DNA from: JAHQVI01 sp963727575
GTDB taxonomy: Bacteria > Pseudomonadota > Alphaproteobacteria > Rhizobiales > Rhodomicrobiaceae
Assembly: GCA_963727575.1 (NCBI GenBank)
Contig: CAVSIA010000002.1
Location: 32,459 to 96,458 of the forward strand
Length of the DNA stretch: 64,000 nt
Reading direction: 5' to 3'
Position numbers and translations under genes: made by a program. The notes below the pieces were generated by a model that was not told where the DNA came from, searched no databases, and saw nothing but the letters and a program-made list of their open reading frames with translations. Shown piece after piece: positions 58,214 through 64,000 of this stretch. Numbering within the stretch: the stretch's first letter is position 1; each line of letters begins with the position of its first letter.

Positions 58214-60052
58214 ATGCGAATTCTCGGACTTTCAGCCTTCTACCACGACAGCGCGGCGGCGCTCATTGATGACGGGGTGATCATCGCCGCCGCCCAGGAA
58301 GAGCGTTTCACGCGCAACAAGCACGACGCCGCCTTCCCGGAGAACGCAATCCGTTACTGCCTCGGCCACGCCGGCGTCGATCTGGACCAGATCGACCGTG
58401 TGGTGTTTTTCGAAAAGCCGATGGTCAAGTTCGAGCGGCTCGTCGAAACCTATCTGGCCAATGTGCCCGCCGGCTTCCAGTCTTTCCGCATGGCGGTGCC
58501 GCTCTGGATCAAGGAAAAGCTGTTCCAGAAGAGCGGACTGGTCAAATCGCTGAAGCCATTCTCCTCGAGCGGCGAATTCGACGCCAAGAAGCTGCTGTTT
58601 GCCGATCACCATCAGAGCCACGCCGCATCCGCCTTCTTCCCCTCGCCCTTCGAGGAAGCGGTCGTGCTGACCATGGACGGCGTCGGCGAGTGGACCACGG
58701 CCTCGGTCTCGATCGGGCGCGGCAATGCGCTGGAGATCAAGCGGGAGATCAAATTCCCGCACAGTCTCGGCCTGCTCTATTCCGCCTTCACCTACTACAC
58801 CGGGTTCAAGGTCAATTCCGGCGAGTACAAGGTCATGGGCCTCGCGCCCTACGGCGAGCCGAAATATTACGACAAGATCATGGAGCATCTGATCGACGTC
58901 AAACCGGATGGCTCCTTCTGGCTCGACATGAGCTATTTCAATTACATGACCGGCCTGACGATGACGTCGGAGAAGTTCCACGAGCTGTTCGACGGCGCGC
59001 CGCGCGGCTCGGAGGGGCGCGTCACGCAGCGCGAGATGGACCTGGCCGCCTCGGTTCAGAAGGTCACCGAGGAGGTCATGCTGCGGATCACCCGCGACCT
59101 GTCGAAGACCTACGGCATCCGCAATCTATGCATGGCCGGCGGCGTCGCGCTGAACTGCGTCGCCAACGGCAAGATCCTGCGGGACGGCCATTTCGACCGC
59201 ATCTGGATCCAGCCGGCGGCGGGCGATGCGGGCGGGGCGCTCGGTGCGGCGCTCGCTGCGAATTTCATCCATCTTGCCAATCCGCGTCAGGCGAGCGGAT
59301 CGGTCGACGCAATGAAAGGCTCCTATCTCGGGCCGGAATTCGAGCAGGGCGATGTCGAACAGCGTCTGACGGGCGCCGGGGCCCGCTACGAGGTGTTCGA
59401 TGAAAGCGCGCTGATGGACCGGACGGTCGACCGGCTGACGTCGGGCGATGCGGTCGGCTGGTTCCAGGGCCGCATGGAGTTCGGCCCGCGCGCGCTCGGC
59501 GCCCGCTCGATCCTCGGCGATCCGCGCAATCCCGAGATGCAGAAGACGCTCAACCTGAAGATCAAATACCGCGAGAGCTTCCGCCCGTTCGCCCCGGCCG
59601 TGCTGCGCGAGGACGTCGCCGACTATTTCGAGCTCGACGAGGACAGCCCCTATATGCTGCTCGTCGCCGATCTCAAGCGCAACCGGCGCCGTCAGATGAA
59701 CGACGTCGAGGATTCGCTGTTCGGCATCGATAAGCTCAATGTGCAGCGCTCCGATATACCCGCCGTTACCCATGTCGACTATTCGGCGCGCATTCAGACC
59801 GTGCATGAGGAAACCAACCCGAAATTCCGTTCGCTGCTAAACGCTTTCAAGGAGCGGACCGGCTATTCTGTGCTTGTGAATACCAGCTTCAACGTTCGCG
59901 GCGAGCCGATCGTGTGCACGCCGGAGGACGCGTTCCGCTGCTTCATGGGCACGGAGATGGAAACCCTTGTGGTCGGCAATTGTCTGTTGCGCAAGGACGC
60001 CCAGGATGGCGCTCTGGCCGTTGACTACAAGGACAATTTCGAACTCGACTGA
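58214..60052 (+). CDS. Carbamoyltransferase, NodU/CmcH family
   Basis: 612 residues, intact. N-terminal Kae1-like part: ILGLSAFYHDSAAALIDDGV, metal-binding His pair in FADHHQSHAASAFFPSPFEE, VLTMDGVGEWTTASVSIGRG and LCMAGGVALNCVANGKIL. C-terminal YrdC-like part: WFQGRMEFGPRALGARSILG and VLVNTSFNVRGEPIVCTPED. Transfers carbamoyl from carbamoyl phosphate through carbamoyl-adenylate to a hydroxyl, often on a sugar or polymer. The neighbours suggest a surface glycan as acceptor (inference). Confidence 0.93.
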   Translation: MRILGLSAFYHDSAAALIDDGVIIAAAQEERFTRNKHDAAFPENAIRYCLGHAGVDLDQIDRVVFFEKPMVKFERLVETYLANVPAGFQSFRMAVPLWIKEKLFQKSGLVKSLKPFSSSGEFDAKKLLFADHHQSHAASAFFPSPFEEAVVLTMDGVGEWTTASVSIGRGNALEIKREIKFPHSLGLLYSAFTYYTGFKVNSGEYKVMGLAPYGEPKYYDKIMEHLIDVKPDGSFWLDMSYFNYMTGLTMTSEKFHELFDGAPRGSEGRVTQREMDLAASVQKVTEEVMLRITRDLSKTYGIRNLCMAGGVALNCVANGKILRDGHFDRIWIQPAAGDAGGALGAALAANFIHLANPRQASGSVDAMKGSYLGPEFEQGDVEQRLTGAGARYEVFDESALMDRTVDRLTSGDAVGWFQGRMEFGPRALGARSILGDPRNPEMQKTLNLKIKYRESFRPFAPAVLREDVADYFELDEDSPYMLLVADLKRNRRRQMNDVEDSLFGIDKLNVQRSDIPAVTHVDYSARIQTVHEETNPKFRSLLNAFKERTGYSVLVNTSFNVRGEPIVCTPEDAFRCFMGTEMETLVVGNCLLRKDAQDGALAVDYKDNFELD

Positions 60053-60128
60053 GCCCCTTCCGGGGCTTCCCGGCTGACGCGCTGGCTTGCCCCGGCGCGC
60101 ACGCCATGTGAGCAGTGAGGAATGCGGG

Positions 60129-61398
60129 ATGCGTGCGTCCAGACTTCTGAAGACCCTGTCAATTCAGGCGGCGATCATCCTGGTTACGATAGCAGCGGTC
60201 GACGCCGCGATCTTCTTCTCATTGCCGGACCAGATCGCAACGCAGTTCCCCGGATACCGCGAAGGCTTCTACGCCGTGGAGATCATGGGGCGCGGCTACC
60301 CGAAGGACTATTTCGAGGCGAATGCCGAGCGCGGCTTCGACATCAAGCCGACCGACGTTCCGCGAACCGACCAGATCCATCACATGGACGAGTATTCCTA
60401 CCATGTCTGGTCCAATTCGATCGGTTGCTTCGACAAGCCGCTCAATACCGCGACCGCATCGCTTCTGGTACATGGCCGGCGACAGCATCGCCTGGGGTCA
60501 TGCCAAGTTCGAGGATCTGATGGGCACGATCCTCGAGCAGAAGGAAGGCATCGATATTCTGCAATGCGGCGTCACCCATTCGGGACAGCGGCACCAGTTC
60601 TCCAAGTTCCTGGAGATCAGCAAGAAGCTCGGCCACTGGCCGGAGCGGGTCCTGGTCTTCTATTCGCCGACCGACACCGCCAACGATTATCTGTATCCGC
60701 ATACGACCGTTCGCGACGGCAGAGCTCGCCGATATCCGGATGCTCGGACCGCAACAACAACATCGTCGATCTCGACGAGGGCTGGTTCAAGCAGGTCAAG
60801 GCGCAGCGCGAGCGCGACAAGCCGGGCGCCAGACGGCCAGCCGACCAGCTTTTCCCTATCGCGCGCGCTGATGACAATATTCGATGACCGCGCAGATCGT
60901 GAATGCCGGCCTGCACTATCGTCGACAATAACGTTCCGGCGATCGAAGGCCGCGTTCCGCGTGCTCGGCGAAGAACCCGGCCTGGAATGGTACGACAAGT
61001 ACTTTCTCTATAAAGGCAAGAAGCTTTACGACCTGCACCGCATGACGCATATCCAGACGGAAGACGGCCATCTGGATTACACCAACTACAAATATGCCGA
61101 TGCCAACAAGGCGATCATCAAGGAGTGGCGCGATCACGCTCTGGCAAACGGCTACAAGCTGGAATTCGTCCTGCCCCATCCCGGGCCGTCCACGGTCTAT
61201 GCCGCGCAAGGACGTGACGAATTTTTACAAAGAATTCATCGCCTATTTGGATTCGCTGGGCATAAAGTACTACGACATAACCCGAAGGAACTCGAGAAGC
61301 GAGAGATCGAGACGGACGATCTGTATTGGGACTACGACACCCACATGTCCAACAGAGGCAATATGATCGTCGGCAAAATACTTTCTGAACTTATGTGA
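60129..61398 (+). CDS. SGNH/GDSL-like membrane-anchored protein (many frame breaks)
   Basis: About 415 residues repaired. N-terminal anchor TLSIQAAIILVTIAAVDAAI. The SGNH Ser motif is FWYMAGDSIAWGHAKFEDLM. A middle part reads DRNNNIVDLDEGWFKQVKAQ, then LGEEPGLEWYDKYFLYKGKK and DVTNFYKEFIAYLDSLGIKY. The catalytic Asp-His pair is in DDLYWDYDTHMSNRGNMIVG. At least eight single-base changes (about 60466, 60718, 60754, 60819, 60886, 60921, 60953, 61207, 61285) are needed; all but the last are insertions. It would act as an esterase or acyl transfer enzyme on extracytoplasmic polymer. It always accompanies the carbamoyltransferase in such loci, as far as I recall. Confidence 0.7.
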
Positions 61399-61572
61399 TC
61401 TAAGTCTCCGTTTCGGCAGACGGAGGCTTGTCCGGACCCCCACATAAGTTGCCCGCCAGCGTCACTGAGAGGTTTTTCGAAGCCGAACTCAACTAATCCG
61501 CTCAAGAAACGTTAGCAATGTGTGCAAAGAAAATCTGAGGCGGAAAACCGGCCTCTAAGATGGGGGACTTTT

Positions 61573-63162
61573 GTGGCAGCGTCTTCGTTTCGTCGTTTGG
61601 TCGATGCGCTCGGCATCGTAGCCCTTGCCGCTTTCGTGACCATGGCTGGGCTGTCGTATTTGCAGACGCCGGCGCTCTGGTCTCCCATTCTACAGCCCCA
61701 ACGCCATCGGCTTTTTCCAGCACTGGTTCGGCTATGAGCACGTCAACGCCGATCCGCGCGCTGTTCGGCGGCGCGCTTGCGGTCATCCTGTCGCGCTCGG
61801 TGCCGCTGATCGTCGCCAGCGCGGCGGCGGTCTCGTTGATCGTCCTGATCGGCGTTCGAGGCCAGGGCCGTGACGACGCCACCGCCGACCGCGTCCTCGT
61901 CTGGTCTTTCGCTTTCGCGGCCGTCATGCTTCTTCGCCTTCCCCGTATATACGCAGGATTTCTGGCTTTCCGCCGTCTGGGGCGACATGATCGCTTCGGG
62001 CGTCAATCCCTATTATGTCAAATTCACGCCGGAGATGCTCGTCGGCTATCCGATCGACCACATGCCGATGACCATGTCATACGGTCCGCTTTGGGCGCTG
62101 ATCTCGGGCGCGGTGATGACGGTGGCCGGCGGCAGCGTGCTGGCGGCTGGGTTGATCTTCAAAGGGCATTCTGCTCGCGGCCTGGGCGGATCGCTGGTGC
62201 TGGTGGACAGGCTGATGCGCCGCGTCGCGCCGTCCAGCAGATCGCTGGCTCTCGTGATCGTCGGCTGGGTGCCGCTCGGCGTTCTGGAAACAGTCGGCGA
62301 AGGCCACAACGACATCGCGCTCGTGCTGCCGGCCCTGCTCTGGCTGGCGCTGCTGCTGCAGGCGCGGATGAGCGCGCCGCTCGCGCTGGTCGCCTCGATG
62401 ATGGTGCAAATACACCACCGCGCCACTGTTCATCGTCGACTTCATCCATAGCGTCCGCAGCCGCGGCATGTCGATCAGCGACTATGCGTGGCGCATGATG
62501 CTGCCGACTGGCGGCCGGCATCGCCGTCATGGCGGTGTTTTACCGGTCCTTCGCGTTTTTCGACGCGGTCTGGTGGGTGGATAGCTGGCATTTCATGCAG
62601 CCGAAGGACGCCTTCGGGGCTTTCGGTTACGTCTTCGGCGGCTGGGTCGTGCCGCTCGGCGAGCTTGCTGGTCGTGATCTTTCCGGCGATCGCAATCCAT
62701 CAGCTCATGCAGACCTGGAAGACGCCCGACGAGGAGAACGTTCTGCGCGCCGTTCTGGCGGTGATGTGCGCGGTGAGCTTCGGCGTGATCAGCCATGTCT
62801 GGACATGGTACATCGTCTGGACCCTGCCGCTGGCGGCGCTGGTTCCGGGTTGGTGGGTTTCGCGCTTCGTCGTCGGCGTGGCGCTTTTCCTGCCCTTCAC
62901 GGCGGCGGCGTGGTGGATCGACAACATCGAGGACTATAAGGATGTGGCCGCGCTGATGATGTACGGCGCCGCCATCATCTGGACCGTGGCGACTGCGCGC
63001 CCGTCGGAAGAAGAGGAACGCGAAGCGTTGCCGGCGGGAACGATCGACTTTGCGCTGGCCAAGGGCAAGGTCGCCTCCAAGGCCGCCATGCACCGCATGG
63101 ACGACGAGTATGCCAGCGATATGAGGCTCGCGGCAAAAGCGGCGGCGTCCGGCAAGAACTGA
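61573..63162 (+). CDS. Polytopic membrane protein, probable glycosyltransferase-like (many frame breaks)
   Basis: About 525 residues when the frames are joined. It starts VAASSFRRLVDALGIVALAA at a GTG. Coherent pieces in successive frames: YSPNAIGFFQHWFGYEHVNA, ALFGGALAVILSRSVPLIVA, VYTQDFWLSAVWGDMIASGV, VGWVPLGVLETVGEGHNDIA, IVDFIHSVRSRGMSISDYAW, MAVFYRSFAFFDAVWWVDSW and VISHVWTWYIVWTLPLAALV. Eight to ten membrane helices and a His/Asp-containing loop (ETVGEGHNDIAL) recall integral-membrane mannosyltransferases (GT87/PMT-like), but I cannot confirm a family. It follows the SGNH-like gene. Confidence 0.6.
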
Positions 63163-63225
63163 CGCCGTTCGGGTTGAATAGAGCCATCATTCTTCGTCTG
63201 CCCGCCCTGTCGGCCGAAGCAGGCT

Positions 63226-63693
63226 TCAAAAAATCCCCGCCTCCAACCCGGCGGCCAACGCAGTGCCGAGTTCGCTGCACTGATCGACGAATTCCTCGCG
63301 GAATTCGCCCCGGCAGATCAGCGGCTTCTGTACGGCGCGCCATCTCAGCCCGGTTACGATGGTCTCCACGCCCCGCAGCGTGCCGGTGCCGTCATGGCCC
63401 GCGCGGATCACCAGCGCATAGGGCAGTCCCTGCGTGTCGTCGAGGCAGGGATAGTAGATGCGGTCGAAGAAGTCCTTGAGCGCGCCGCTCATATAGCCGA
63501 GATTTTCGGTCGTCGCCAAAATCACCGCCTGCGCCGCCTTCACGTCCGCCGGTCCGGCATCGAAGGGTGACAGGCAGCGCACCGCCACGCTCTCGATATC
63601 GGGATGCCCGGCGCCTGCGATCAGCGCATCGCGAAGCCGTGCCGTATTCGGCGAGGGCGCATGCGCGACGATGAGAAGGGTCTTATCGGTCAT
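63226..63693 (-). CDS. Flavodoxin-like NAD(P)H/FMN oxidoreductase
   Basis: 155 residues. The N-terminus TLLIVAHAPSPNTARLRDAL is the FMN phosphate-binding loop of the flavodoxin fold. AVILATTENLGYMSGALKDF and FFDRIYYPCLDDTQGLPYAL are the flavin-contacting segments. It resembles NADPH-dependent FMN reductases. The physiological substrate is unknown. It converges with the membrane protein gene and is followed on its 5' side by the repeat array. Confidence 0.85.
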   Translation of the reverse strand: MTDKTLLIVAHAPSPNTARLRDALIAGAGHPDIESVAVRCLSPFDAGPADVKAAQAVILATTENLGYMSGALKDFFDRIYYPCLDDTQGLPYALVIRAGHDGTGTLRGVETIVTGLRWRAVQKPLICRGEFREEFVDQCSELGTALAAGLEAGIF

Positions 63694-63722
63694 TCCCGTC
63701 CACCAATGCGATCGGCTCCAGC

Positions 63723-64000
63723 TAGAGCGTGATCAGGAAAAGTGGAATCCGGTTTTCCGTTCGATCACGCGATCAGCTCACGAATCTAGAGCGTGATCAG
63801 GAAAAGTGGAATCCGGTTTTCCGTTCGATCACGCGATCAGCTCACAGAATCTAGAGCGTGATCAGGAAAAGTGGAATCCGGTTTTCCGTTCGATCACGCG
63901 ATGAGCCAACAAATCTAGAGCGTGATCAGGAAAAGTGGATTCCACTTTTCCGCTCGATCACGCGATCAGCCAACGAATTTAGAGCGTGATCAGGAAAAGT
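63723..64000. repeat. Tandem array of about 64-bp palindromic repeats, cut by window end
   Basis: Units start TAGAGCGTGATCAGG at 63723, 63787, 63852, 63916 and 63980 (spacing 64, 65, 64, 64), the last incomplete. Each has outer arms GCGTGATC/GATCACGC and inner arms GGAAAA/TTTTCC, so each could fold into a hairpin. The fourth copy changes CCGG to a paired GTGGATTCCACTTTTCC, strengthening the stem. A single further copy lies at 21687. No spacers of unique sequence, so not a CRISPR. Typical of Hyphomicrobiales intergenic palindromes. Confidence 0.9.

Noticed and set aside
63723..64000. CRISPR array
   Set aside because: The units are adjacent palindromes with no unique spacers, no leader and no cas genes.

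Overview
The window looks like chromosomal DNA of an alphaproteobacterium, most likely order Hyphomicrobiales (Rhizobiales). It is GC-rich. It carries alphaproteobacterial families (DUF2244, DUF1150, DUF2849, DUF934, DUF1499, short RNase D, HemJ, Tim44-like TimA) and classic alphaproteobacterial gene orders: hemE next to the PEP-synthase regulator (ppsR), maf-aroE-coaE-dnaQ, lptC-lptA-lptB-rpoN-hpf-ptsN, and hsp20-DUF1150.

Layout. 1-3.2 kb: nth (cut by the window edge), DUF2244, DUF4337, gpmA, dapB. 3.3-5.0 kb: a frame-broken secreted-protein gene abutting a complete 1128-bp IS630-type insertion sequence with a 2-bp TA duplication. 5.1-12.9 kb: minus-strand PIF1-like helicase, typA/bipA, a membrane protein, rho, hemJ, hemE. 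12.9-13.3 kb: probable chromosomal replication origin with DnaA boxes; genes point away from it on both sides. 13.3-21.7 kb: ppsR, maf, aroE, coaE, dnaQ, secB, fxsA, timA, mltA, smr, a LysE-family exporter. 21.8-28.7 kb: class-III aminotransferase, DUF1499, metallo-hydrolase, XRE-cupin regulator divergent from DUF2849-cysI-DUF934 (sulfite reduction). 28.7-37.4 kb: ydcF-like gene, hsp20 with a sigma-32 type promoter, DUF1150, hydrolase, and the LPS-transport/sigma-54 block with RNase D. 37.5-40.5 kb: TPR/O-GlcNAc-transferase-like protein and tRNA-Pro(CGG).

40.6-48.1 kb is the most distinctive accessory block. It is an apparent eight-gene minus-strand operon: ABC ATPase, Tat-type substrate-binding protein, permease, OsmC-like protein, acyl-CoA-dehydrogenase-like flavoprotein, two-domain sulfurtransferase, DsbA/HCCA-isomerase-like protein and FAD reductase. 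It starts beside a perfect 18-bp palindrome and lies divergent to a TetR regulator. I infer uptake and oxidative processing of a small organosulfur compound. 49-53.4 kb holds a soluble PAS hybrid histidine kinase and a FecCD-type metal/heme ABC permease plus ATPase. 54-63.7 kb holds MscS, a class-III nucleotidyl cyclase, a Cys/His peptidase-like secreted protein, and a SxtJ / carbamoyltransferase / SGNH-like / polytopic membrane protein locus, probably for modifying a surface polymer. The window ends in a tandem array of about 64-bp palindromic repeats.

A major caveat is that more than 30 apparent single-base frameshifts break at least 15 genes. The broken set includes genes expected to be essential or important (rho, lptB, rpoN, typA). 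Nearly all are +1 insertions after which the conserved protein resumes exactly. This looks like uncorrected consensus error rather than biology. Broken genes are therefore given as full-length spans with the frame breaks noted.
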